Below are positions 42,819-49,386 of a stretch of DNA of 64,000 nucleotides, piece after piece; position 1 is the stretch's first letter; each line of letters opens with the position of its first letter. This DNA comes from Chloracidobacterium sp. Lineage in GTDB: Bacteria; Acidobacteriota; Blastocatellia; Pyrinomonadales; Pyrinomonadaceae. The stretch covers positions 310,001 through 374,000 of the forward strand of contig JADKKB010000005.1 of NCBI GenBank assembly GCA_016720705.1. The letters run 5' to 3'. A model generated the notes under the pieces. The model was not told where the DNA came from and made no database searches. It was given only the letters and a program-made list of their open reading frames with translations. A program made the translations under genes and the position numbers.

Positions 42819-43288
42819 CTTTTTTATCCTCTCCACGGTCCGCCGAAGCTTGCCGAGAGAGTGGTGGTTCTCGCATGTACACGTTCGAACCACCGATTTT
42901 GTATTCCGAAACTGCTCTGCGGGGAGTCCGCTCCGGTCAGCACCCAAATTGTTTTCACTCATTGTGACGCTCTCGCGTCCAGTGCCATTAGGTTTTTGTT
43001 TTGGTGGCTTTACCTCCACCGCCGGTTACGTTCCCGGCAACGAGGCCCGCGTCTTTCGACGTGAGCGGCATCAGCACCTTTCAGGATGATCATTTCCCTC
43101 GGGCGTCCCCCGTTTTTATCCGGGCGACTCAGACCTGCCTTACGGCATGTCGTAGCCAAGCCTTTCGGCTTCGGTTCCGGGCGTCCAATGACAGTGGCTT
43201 TCCGCTCCTTCTGTCCGCGAACGGTGTGTCACCACCTCCGTTCCACCTCCCGGTGCCGGTCAAGATGCCCGTAAGCAACCTCGACTGT
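42780..43288 (-). ncRNA. Candidate large (~500 nt) structured noncoding RNA or obg leader RNA
   Basis: This minus-strand segment has a predicted promoter, a rho-independent terminator and a dense series of hairpins: GACGC-gaga-GCGTC (42966-42979), GGTGG/CCACC with an AGGTAAAG loop (43003-43020), GCCGG/CCGGC (43021-43038), CGTC-gaaa-GACG (43050-43061), TGCC-gtaa-GGCA (43136-43147), AAGCC-gaaa-GGCTT (43158-43171), CCG-ttcg-CGG (43215-43224) and GGTGGTTC/GAACCACC (42863-42894). Several loops are GNRA or UUCG tetraloops, a mark of folded RNA. No protein frame in it is convincing. Hallmarks of tmRNA, 6S and SRP RNA are absent. One hairpin with GGUAAA recalls RNase P RNA, but the other signature sequences of that RNA are not found. 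It ends 45 nt before obg. Confidence 0.6.
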
Positions 43289-43294
43289 GAATAC

Positions 43295-43322
43295 AGTTTA
43301 CACCCGATATTTTTGATGTCAA
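43295..43322 (-). promoter_or_regulatory. Predicted promoter of the structured RNA
   Basis: On the minus strand TTGACA (43322-43317) and TAAACT (43300-43295) are separated by 16 bp, pointing into the structured segment. It reads away from the DnaA-box cluster. Confidence 0.6.
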
Positions 43323-43364
43323 GTAGAAAATACTTTAACTATTGCCCAATAAACACGCTGTTTC

Positions 43365-43540
43365 TGTGGAAATCTTGTGGAATATCTGTGGATAAGATCT
43401 TCGAGATATTGTGGAAAAGTTTGTGGAAAACCGCACAACTATCTTGCTGCCAACAGATGCGATCCTCGCGGATTTCCACAGGAGAAAGTGAACACAACCT
43501 AATATCCGTAAAAAATAAAATAAAAAAAATAAATTTACGA
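43365..43540. other. Candidate replication origin: DnaA-box cluster plus AT-rich tract
   Basis: Five DnaA-box-like words lie in the same direction at 43365 (TGTGGAAAT), 43376 (TGTGGAATA), 43387 (TGTGGATAA, the perfect box), 43410 and 43422 (both TGTGGAAAA). A sixth is inverted at 43472-43480. The first three are spaced 11 bp, one helical turn. An almost pure A/T stretch follows at 43501-43536, as expected for a DNA unwinding element. dnaA, dnaN and gyrB are not in the window. It could be oriC, a DnaA titration site or a DnaA-controlled promoter. Confidence 0.55.
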
Positions 43541-43582
43541 CCAAGTTGAGGGTCCGCAAGCAGGTTTGATAAGTTTGAACGT

Positions 43583-44155
43583 ATGGAATCTCAGTATAAC
43601 GAAGACACCGTGTTTGAAGATCTGGATCTGTCCGAAGCGGATCTGTCAGAGAAGGAGTTCGTAAGCTGCGAATTTACACGTTGCGATCTGTCGAAGGCCG
43701 ATCTCGGCGGGACGGTTTTTATGGACTGCGTCTTCCGCGAGTGTAATCTTTCGCTGGCGAAACTCGTTCAGTCGGGTATGAAGACGGTCGGTTTCTATGA
43801 CTGCAAACTGGTCGGCGTTGAGTTCAGCAAGTGTAGCGATTTCTTGTTCGTGGTGAGCTTTCAAAACTGTCAGATCGACTACTCGTCATTTTTTCAAAAG
43901 AAGATGAAAAAGACGCGGTTCGCGGACTGCTCGTTAAAGGAGGCGGATTTCACACTCGCGGAACTTTCGTCAGCTGTCTTCCACAACTGTGACCTGCTGA
44001 AGGCCTCCTTCGTCCAGTCCAATCTGGACAAAGTTGATCTCAGAACTGCTTATAATTATTCATTTGACTGCGAACTCAACCGCGTAAAGGGTGCAAAGTT
44101 CTCACACTCAGGCATCGCGGGGCTGCTTAATAAGTATGAGATCGTGATCACCTGA
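43583..44155 (+). CDS. Pentapeptide-repeat protein (Qnr/McbG-like fold)
   Basis: This 190-residue protein consists mainly of pentapeptide repeats A(D/N)LXX, seen as LSEADLSEKEF, CDLSKADLGGTVF, CNLSLAKL, CSLKEADFTLAEL and CDLLKASF. Such repeats form a right-handed quadrilateral beta-helix that can mimic DNA. Qnr and MfpA relatives protect DNA gyrase. Cysteines are frequent at the repeat turns. The gene starts about 45 bp after the AT-rich tract of the DnaA-box cluster, so a role near replication is tempting but is only an inference. No partner follows on the same strand. Confidence 0.9.
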   Translation: MESQYNEDTVFEDLDLSEADLSEKEFVSCEFTRCDLSKADLGGTVFMDCVFRECNLSLAKLVQSGMKTVGFYDCKLVGVEFSKCSDFLFVVSFQNCQIDYSSFFQKKMKKTRFADCSLKEADFTLAELSSAVFHNCDLLKASFVQSNLDKVDLRTAYNYSFDCELNRVKGAKFSHSGIAGLLNKYEIVIT

Positions 44156-44178
44156 TAGATCTGATTCTCGACGACAAC

Positions 44179-44673
44179 TCAATGATCAATCTCGGATCTA
44201 ACCACTTGATCAACGGCATCTGAGAAAGTTTTGGGGTCTATTGCCGGATATTTGTATAGATGAGGCTTTATCTCGTTAAATAGTGATAAAAGTTTTTCGT
44301 GAGTTAAAAGACCGTCTCGAAACATCGAGGTAACATCGGCAACGTCTTGATCGTGTCCGCGTTCGATCTTTGATAATGCTTGGCTGTATGGATCGTAATT
44401 GTAAAAGCTAACCGATCCTTCGCGGGTAATAAATTCACAGCGATTCTGCCAATCAGGAAGTTCCGGGATAAAGTCCGAAGGTGCGGCGAGCTCAATATTG
44501 AGCTGAAGTTGTTCTTTGATCTGGGGTATCGCTCGATATAGATCGTCGGCTTCCGGATAGAACTTAAGGTCGATAGCCATCGTCGCCTCACGTCAACCGC
44601 GTAGAACCGCTGTCGAGCCGCCGGTAAAGTAAACGTTGACTTCAATCCGAGTTCGTCGACCAAAAAGCCGCAT
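44179..44673 (-). pseudogene. Nucleotidyltransferase-fold protein (DUF6036-like) with in-frame TGA, probably inactive
   Basis: From the ATG at 44673 the frame reads MRLFGRRTRIEVNVYFTGG, where GGSTAVL is the nucleotidyltransferase GGS signature. A TGA follows at 44595-44593 and then REATMAIDLKFYPEADDLYRAIPQIKE to 44179. The usual R-x-T-x-D-I-D-L metal site reads REATMAIDL, so the first aspartate is alanine. The stop and the Asp loss suggest a decayed enzyme. Restart at the ATG 44580 gives a 133-residue protein without the GGS motif. A small partner gene lies just upstream (44700-44900), as in MNT-like modules. Confidence 0.6.
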
Positions 44674-44699
44674 GAATTCAACGATCTATTCTTTGCTTG

Positions 44700-44900
44700 C
44701 TAGCTCGCGCATTCTGCCGCCCTCTCAAAACTCACCAAACGTCGGATCAAGGCGTTGTAGCGAGAGTGTGCGGCGTTGGAATTGTCTGCCGCCAGCAGAG
44801 CGTAGAGTCGATGTTCCGGGGACGGGAAGACGTTGGACGGTATGTCGAAGCCAAGCCTTCGCAATCGAGGTGCACCGATCGAGACGAGAAGCGAAGGCAT
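44700..44900 (-). CDS. Small protein upstream of the nucleotidyltransferase remnant (module partner)
   Basis: This is a 66-residue ORF from the ATG at 44900. The C-terminal half (PEHRLYALLAADNSNAAHSRYNALIRRLVSFERA) is rich in charged helix and looks conserved; I recall similar small proteins encoded just ahead of DUF6036-type nucleotidyltransferases. An upstream extension of the frame to 45044 runs through a transcription terminator and is not used. The two genes would form a two-protein module of toxin-antitoxin type, now with a broken second member. It is a modest-confidence call because of the short length. Confidence 0.5.
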   Translation of the reverse strand: MPSLLVSIGAPRLRRLGFDIPSNVFPSPEHRLYALLAADNSNAAHSRYNALIRRLVSFERAAECAS

Positions 44901-44993
44901 CGTTTCCAGCCCTTCCGAAAGATCGGACAGACCTTGCAAGATAATGTCTTCGCCGGGTTTGATCACACCTAATATTAACTGATTTTCTAAACA

Positions 44994-45024
44994 AAAAGCA
45001 CACGCATATGATGCGTGTGCTTTT
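44994..45024. terminator. Terminator hairpin after rpmA
   Basis: The 14-bp perfect stem AAAAGCACACGCAT/ATGCGTGTGCTTTT with a 3-nt loop lies 63 bp after the rpmA stop (minus strand). It is followed by Us on the minus strand, and by Ts on the plus strand, so it can work both ways. Confidence 0.85.
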
Positions 45025-45087
45025 CTTTTACCCAATTTGATCAAAGAACTTCGTGTTCAGCTGACCGATATAGTTTGTATTATAGAT

Positions 45088-45378
45088 TTAAGCTGCGACT
45101 ACTTTCGGAGCTAGTTCAGGGGCACCCTCGAGATACACACTGATAAACTTGCCTTTCTGGCCTTTGTTCTCAAACTTAACAAAGCCCTCGATCAGCGAGA
45201 ACAATGTGTCGTCCTTGCCGATGCCGACGTTGTTGCCCGGCTTCCACTTGGTGCCGCGCTGACGCGCCAGGATATTGCCGCCGAGAACGTGCTCGCCGCC
45301 AAACTTTTTAAGACCAAGCCGTTGCGCATTTGAATCGCGGCCGTTTCTGGATGAACCTACACCTTTTTTATGTGCCAT
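45088..45378 (-). CDS. rpmA: Ribosomal protein L27
   Basis: L27 (96 residues) binds at the peptidyl-transferase centre of the 50S subunit. The N-terminus MAHKKGVGSSRNGRDSNAQR is characteristic and shows no cleavable extension of the Firmicutes type. The middle GVKxFGGE-like segment reads LKKFGGEHVLGGNILARQRG. It follows rplU after 83 bp. It is normally made in a 1:1 ratio with L21, and both are under the promoter at 45812-45840. Confidence 0.97.
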   Translation of the reverse strand: MAHKKGVGSSRNGRDSNAQRLGLKKFGGEHVLGGNILARQRGTKWKPGNNVGIGKDDTLFSLIEGFVKFENKGQKGKFISVYLEGAPELAPKVVAA

Positions 45379-45461
45379 ATATTTGGATGATGGGTGACAA
45401 GCTGTCAGTTACGGGAATATGAAAACCAATTTCCTGCCACGACTGCCTTGTTACCGATCTG

Positions 45462-45755
45462 TTAGATCTTTTCTATCTTGATTTCCGTAAAGCGTTGACG
45501 GTGGCCTTGCTTACGTTTGTATTGCTTGCGGCGCTTTTTCTTAAAAACAATGATCTTGTCAGCCTTGCCGTGACCGACTACCGTGGCATTGATCGTTGTA
45601 CCGCCTTCCATCTTGGCGTCTTTTCCTTCGCCGACCAGAAGAGCTTCAAGCGAAACCTTTTTTCCTTCTTTCTCGTCGATCTTCGGCACGCGAAGGGTCT
45701 GGCCGCTCTCGACCGCAAACTGCTTTCCGCCTGTTCTAATAATTGCGTAACTCAT
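45462..45755 (-). CDS. rplU: Ribosomal protein L21
   Basis: L21 (97 residues) is a 50S protein that contacts 23S rRNA. It starts MSYAIIRTGGKQFAVESGQT and ends KKKRRKQYKRKQGHRQRFTEIKI, the basic C-terminal region of L21. A clean GAGGAG ribosome-binding site precedes the ATG, and an inverted repeat (GTGCA...TGCAC, 45781-45795) lies in the leader. rplU-rpmA is often followed by obg in bacteria; here obg lies elsewhere, about 3 kb to the left on the same strand with other genes between. Confidence 0.97.
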   Translation of the reverse strand: MSYAIIRTGGKQFAVESGQTLRVPKIDEKEGKKVSLEALLVGEGKDAKMEGGTTINATVVGHGKADKIIVFKKKRRKQYKRKQGHRQRFTEIKIEKI

Positions 45756-45811
45756 TTCTAGTGTTAGCTCCTCTTAACCCGTGCAAATTCTGCACAAGTC
45801 GAAAAACTCAG

Positions 45812-45840
45812 ATTATACGGAAAAAGGACTTGAAGGTCAA
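45812..45840 (-). promoter_or_regulatory. Strong promoter of rplU-rpmA
   Basis: On the minus strand TTGACC (45840-45835) and a perfect TATAAT (45817-45812) are 17 bp apart. The leader is about 50 nt and carries the inverted repeat GTGCA-N5-TGCAC. Confidence 0.75.
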
Positions 45841-45927
45841 TCGTAAAACAGCAAATTGCGACATCGCGTCCAAATGAACTCAACGCGGCGTAGATACAAC
45901 CGTTTCCGCTCAGATCTTTAGCCCGGG

Positions 45928-46503
45928 CTATGCGATCGACGGGTCTTTGACGATGCCGATGAACGGTAGGTTTCGATACCGTCCCGCCGCATCGAGACCG
46001 TAGCCGACCACGAAGTGATTTGGTACGACAAATCCCGTGTATTCGATCTTGAGTTCCTTTTTGATCCGCGGTTCGGGTTTGTCCAGAAAACTTGCAAGCG
46101 TGATCGACCGTGCCCCACGCGAACCCAATATGTCCAATAATCGCGAAAGCGTCAGGCCCGTATCGATAATGTCCTCGACGACCAAAACATCTTTGTCGCG
46201 GATCGGATTGCTAAGATCCTTGATTATCTCGACATCGCCCGTCGAAGTCGTGCCGTCCTTGTAGCTCGAAACGGACATAAAATCTATCGAGAGCGGCAGG
46301 TCGATCGCACGCATCAGATCGGCCAGGAATACGCACGAACCTTTGAGTACGCCGACCAAAACAAGGTCTTTGCCCTTATAATCTCTAGTGATCTCGGAGC
46401 CCATTTCATTGACTCGCTCAATGATCTGCTCAGCGGAAAACAGCACTTCGAGATTCGGGTTGGTAAATTCTGTATGATCCATTTGAGTCGTTTCGGCAGC
46501 CAT
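45928..46503 (-). CDS. hpt: Hypoxanthine phosphoribosyltransferase
   Basis: Hpt converts hypoxanthine or guanine plus PRPP to IMP or GMP. I choose the ATG at 46503, giving 191 residues; the frame continues 70 codons upstream but without similarity to the family. The PRPP loop reads VVEDIIDTGLTL, the N-terminal region VLVGVLKGSCVFLADLMRAI is typical, and the GRYRNLPFIGIV C-terminus closes the active site. It is transcribed divergently from rpiB. A purine-salvage role would fit the nearby nucleoside-sugar genes rpiB, deoC and deoB. Confidence 0.95.
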   Translation of the reverse strand: MAAETTQMDHTEFTNPNLEVLFSAEQIIERVNEMGSEITRDYKGKDLVLVGVLKGSCVFLADLMRAIDLPLSIDFMSVSSYKDGTTSTGDVEIIKDLSNPIRDKDVLVVEDIIDTGLTLSRLLDILGSRGARSITLASFLDKPEPRIKKELKIEYTGFVVPNHFVVGYGLDAAGRYRNLPFIGIVKDPSIA

Positions 46504-46596
46504 ATTTTCCTCGCAAATTTGATTGAAAAGGTTTTTACAAATACTATTCAAACATAGGTCAATATTCAAGTTGTCCGGTGTTTTAGATCTTAAAGT

Positions 46597-47382
46597 ATGT
46601 CTGATCCAAAAAATGATACCCGCGAACGCGTCAGGGCTCTGGTAAAACAGGTCCTTGCCGCGGTACCGCCCGACGCTTCTAAAGTTGCTGAAGCGGCCTT
46701 TAAGGTCGAGCACGTGGTGGTAAATTCGATAGCGGACAAGGTCCGAAAGCCCTTTGACCGTGACGAATCCGCGAAGTCGCTCATCACGGAGGTCGACCTT
46801 CGCGGACTCGAGTCGGGGGCGCGACTTCGTATCGCTGCGAATGCCAAGTTCACATCACTTGCCGAGGATATCGTAAAGGATCGCGGTATCGAGTTGATCC
46901 GAAAGGAATCGCGAAAAAGCGCGACTAAGGTCAGATCGGTCGCCATCGGCGCCGATCACGGCGGATTTCGTCTAAAAGAACAGATCAAGGACGTATTGAC
47001 GGACTTCGGCTTGCAGGTGCGTGATTTTGGGACTGACAGCGAGGAAGCAGTCGATTATCCTGATCTGGCACACGCTGTCGCAAAGTCGGTTGCGGGCCAT
47101 CAGGTGGATATCGGCATTATTGTGGACGGTGCCGGGATCGGGAGTGCGATGACCGCTAATAAGGTGCCCGGTGTTAGGGCCGCGGCCTGTTATTCGCCCG
47201 CTCTTGCACGAAATTCGCGCGAACATAACGGGGCAAATATCCTGACGCTTGGTGCCGGACAGAACACATTTGCCGAGGTGAAAGAGATCGTCGAGGCATT
47301 TATCTCGAGCGACATCGCCGAGGAAAGGCACAAAAAACGCGTCGGGAAGATCGACAATATTGACCGGCAATACAGAAAGTGA
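46597..47382 (+). CDS. rpiB: Ribose-5-phosphate isomerase B (RpiB/LacA/LacB) with about 110-residue N-terminal extension
   Basis: The C-terminal about 150 residues (from VRSVAIGADHGGF) are a complete RpiB-type isomerase with GADHGG, DGAGIGSAMTANKVPGVRAA and NVLTLGAG-like motifs. The first 110 residues are extra: an amphipathic helix and a segment (SLITEVDLRGLESGARLRIAANAKFTSLAEDI) that resembles short domains on enzymes of bacterial microcompartments. The ordinary protein is only about 150 residues. deoC, with its own unusual N-terminal extension, starts 19 bp downstream. A microcompartment origin of both is an inference; no shell-protein gene is present in the window. Confidence 0.9.
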   Translation: MSDPKNDTRERVRALVKQVLAAVPPDASKVAEAAFKVEHVVVNSIADKVRKPFDRDESAKSLITEVDLRGLESGARLRIAANAKFTSLAEDIVKDRGIELIRKESRKSATKVRSVAIGADHGGFRLKEQIKDVLTDFGLQVRDFGTDSEEAVDYPDLAHAVAKSVAGHQVDIGIIVDGAGIGSAMTANKVPGVRAAACYSPALARNSREHNGANILTLGAGQNTFAEVKEIVEAFISSDIAEERHKKRVGKIDNIDRQYRK

Positions 47383-47401
47383 ACGGAACGGTGAGTTTAA
47401 G

Positions 47402-48259
47402 ATGCAGCAAAATGACAATTACGAACAGTTAGTCGACCAGATCACCGATATGGTGCTGGCAAAACTCAGCGGCGAAGAATACTGCCCGACGTTTTGCCAC
47501 GCCGACGTACAGCGTATCGTCGACGCGGGTGCCGAACGCATCGGTATAGTGCTCGGTGAAACGGCGACGGCACACGACTGGGCCAGCTTGATCGATCACA
47601 CTTTATTAAAGCCTGAGGCGAGCGAGTCGGATATTAAAAAACTCTGCGCCGAGGCGGTTCAGTTCGGATTTGCTTCGGTCTGCGTCAATCCGGCGTGGGT
47701 CAAAAAGGCAGCGGGTTTCTTAAAGGGAAGCGGCGTTCCGGTCTGCACGGTCATCGGATTTCCGCTCGGTGCGACATTGCCGGACGTAAAGGCATTTGAG
47801 GCTCGACGGGCGATCTTTAACGGAGCGACCGAGGTCGATATGGTCATCAATATCGGAGCACTGAAATCCGGCGACGACTGTACGGTCGAGGATGACATTC
47901 GAGCGGTTGTAGAGGCCGCACACGAAAATCACGTGCTTTGTAAGGTGATCATCGAAACCGCACTTTTGTCTGACGATGAAAAAGTTCGGGCTTGTATCGC
48001 CTCGCAAAACGCAGGCGCGGATTTCGTTAAGACATCGACCGGATTCGCAAAGGGCGGGGCAACCGTCAACGATGTCGCACTGATGCGACATACGGTCGGC
48101 AAGGCCCTCGGCGTCAAAGCGTCGGGCGGCGTAAAGGGCATTGACGATGCGAGAGCGATGTTTGAGGCCGGTGCAACGCGAATCGGTGCTTCAGTGGGCG
48201 TTAAGATCGCCCAAGAGGCCAGCGGGATGAAAGTCGACGCTCCAACGAGCGGCTACTGA
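47402..48259 (+). CDS. deoC: Deoxyribose-phosphate aldolase with microcompartment-like N-terminal extension
   Basis: DeoC splits deoxyribose-5-phosphate into glyceraldehyde-3-phosphate and acetaldehyde. The class I aldolase core begins at about residue 66 (SLIDHTLLKPEA) and holds the Schiff-base lysine region (KTSTGFAKGGAT) and KASGGVKGIDDARAM. Before it come about 65 residues starting MQQNDNYEQLVDQITDMVLA, an amphipathic helix like encapsulation peptides, and a Cys-containing linker (EYCPTFCHADVQRI). I start at the ATG 47402 rather than an upstream in-frame codon. The stop is followed within a few bases by the convergent TPR/TonB gene (overlap at 48253-48259). Confidence 0.93.
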   Translation: MQQNDNYEQLVDQITDMVLAKLSGEEYCPTFCHADVQRIVDAGAERIGIVLGETATAHDWASLIDHTLLKPEASESDIKKLCAEAVQFGFASVCVNPAWVKKAAGFLKGSGVPVCTVIGFPLGATLPDVKAFEARRAIFNGATEVDMVINIGALKSGDDCTVEDDIRAVVEAAHENHVLCKVIIETALLSDDEKVRACIASQNAGADFVKTSTGFAKGGATVNDVALMRHTVGKALGVKASGGVKGIDDARAMFEAGATRIGASVGVKIAQEASGMKVDAPTSGY

Positions 48260-49338
48260 TTGGGCACGAAATTGTAAACAATATATCCGGATGCCGCGAC
48301 CGGTTTGCCATTTGACAATACGGGCATAAAGGTTGATCGTCGTACCGCCTCTAACGCCGAGTTTCGCAGAGTTTTCGGACCCTCGGTCGCTTGAGCGTCT
48401 ACCAATTTTCCTTCCTCGTTGAGCGAGATCTGGACGATCACTTTTCCTTGAATATTCATCCGGCGATCGATCGCGGAGTACACCGGCATCACGAGGTCCG
48501 ATGCAAATCCATTCATCGCTCCGACCGGCAGTATTCGCGGTGCCGCTTTTGCTTCCTCGGCGGCCTTTGCTGCTGCCGCGACGCGCCTTTCCTCAGCGAC
48601 CGCATCATCACGTATCTTAGTCGAACCGGTTTTGGCCGCCGTATTAGAAGGGTCGATATTTGAGGCCTTATCAAAATATGCGAGGGCATTTGCCGTATCG
48701 CCTTTCTGCTGGAATATCTGGGCTCGAGCAACATAGGCGGTGACATTTCTCGGGTCGATTCCGAGGCCTTTATCCAGATCGGCGGCGGCGTTATCTGCCT
48801 TGCCTTGTTTCAGGTACACAAATCCGCGGTCAAAGTAGGCTTGTGCCTCGCCGGGCTTTAATTCGATCACGCTCGACAGATCCTTCATAGCCAGATCGTA
48901 TTCACCGGCGATAAGGTTGGTCGCTGCGCGATTCCGATAAAATGCAGCGTCAGGCGGCGGCGGTGTCGAGACAGGTACAGGCACCTCGACCTTGACAGGC
49001 TCGGGTTTTTGGATGGCAACGGTGTCCGTCACGACGGCTTTTTCGCGGATGACCTCGATGAGTTCTTTGTAGGCGCCTGTGCTGCCGAGTTCCTTTTCGA
49101 TCTCGGGCGTAAGGCTAAACGTAATCCCGCGTTGCTTGACTGCATCAGAAAGGATCTTGTTCTTTTCCTCGATGACTGCCTTTTTGGATCGCAACGCGAT
49201 CAAAATATCGGCCAGACTTAATTGGCGCGATTGTGCGAGTGCCGACGATAGGCCGCCGCATAGCAATCCAATGAAAACCGCCACTATTATTAACGGAAAA
49301 TGTCGGCGAGATCTATCTTTCCGGATTCGTTCATTCAT
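48253..49338 (-). CDS. Exported TPR protein with C-terminal TonB-like domain
   Basis: This 361-residue protein has an N-terminal signal or anchor segment (PLIIVAVFIGLLCGGLSSALAQ), a helical region, three TPR-like repeats (about 140-240; ATNLIAGEYDLAMKDLSSVI, YFDRGFVYLKQGKADNAAAD, ARAQIFQQKGDTANALAYF), a linker, and a C-terminal TonB-type domain (VIVQISLNEEGKLVDAQATEGP, LRNSALEAVRRSTFMPVLSNGKPV). TonB-like domains energise outer-membrane transport or stand alone in acidobacterial periplasmic proteins. It is convergent with deoC and precedes the kinase-like gene on the same strand. Confidence 0.85.
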   Translation of the reverse strand: MNERIRKDRSRRHFPLIIVAVFIGLLCGGLSSALAQSRQLSLADILIALRSKKAVIEEKNKILSDAVKQRGITFSLTPEIEKELGSTGAYKELIEVIREKAVVTDTVAIQKPEPVKVEVPVPVSTPPPPDAAFYRNRAATNLIAGEYDLAMKDLSSVIELKPGEAQAYFDRGFVYLKQGKADNAAADLDKGLGIDPRNVTAYVARAQIFQQKGDTANALAYFDKASNIDPSNTAAKTGSTKIRDDAVAEERRVAAAAKAAEEAKAAPRILPVGAMNGFASDLVMPVYSAIDRRMNIQGKVIVQISLNEEGKLVDAQATEGPKTLRNSALEAVRRSTFMPVLSNGKPVAASGYIVYNFVPNQ

Positions 49339-49386
49339 AACTGTTTACCTCTTTTCTACGGTCATTCGCACTGAAACGTCGCCGGA

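Noticed and set aside
42735..43019. Obg frame open 95 codons further upstream (to 43019)
   Set aside because: The added stretch runs through a terminator and hairpin-rich sequence and has no family similarity; the OBG fold begins at 42734 as usual.
42780..43288. Identification of the RNA as RNase P RNA or tmRNA
   Set aside because: The RNase P universal elements and the tmRNA ends and tag region could not be located; only one GGUAAA hairpin is similar.
42744..43549. Plus-strand ORFs inside the structured RNA region
   Set aside because: They are open because of GC-rich stems, overlap each other in different frames and show no protein signature.
44593..44595. Selenocysteine at the TGA of the nucleotidyltransferase frame
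   Set aside because: No SECIS-like reason is apparent, the family has no Sec at this place and the catalytic Asp is also lost; decay is simpler.
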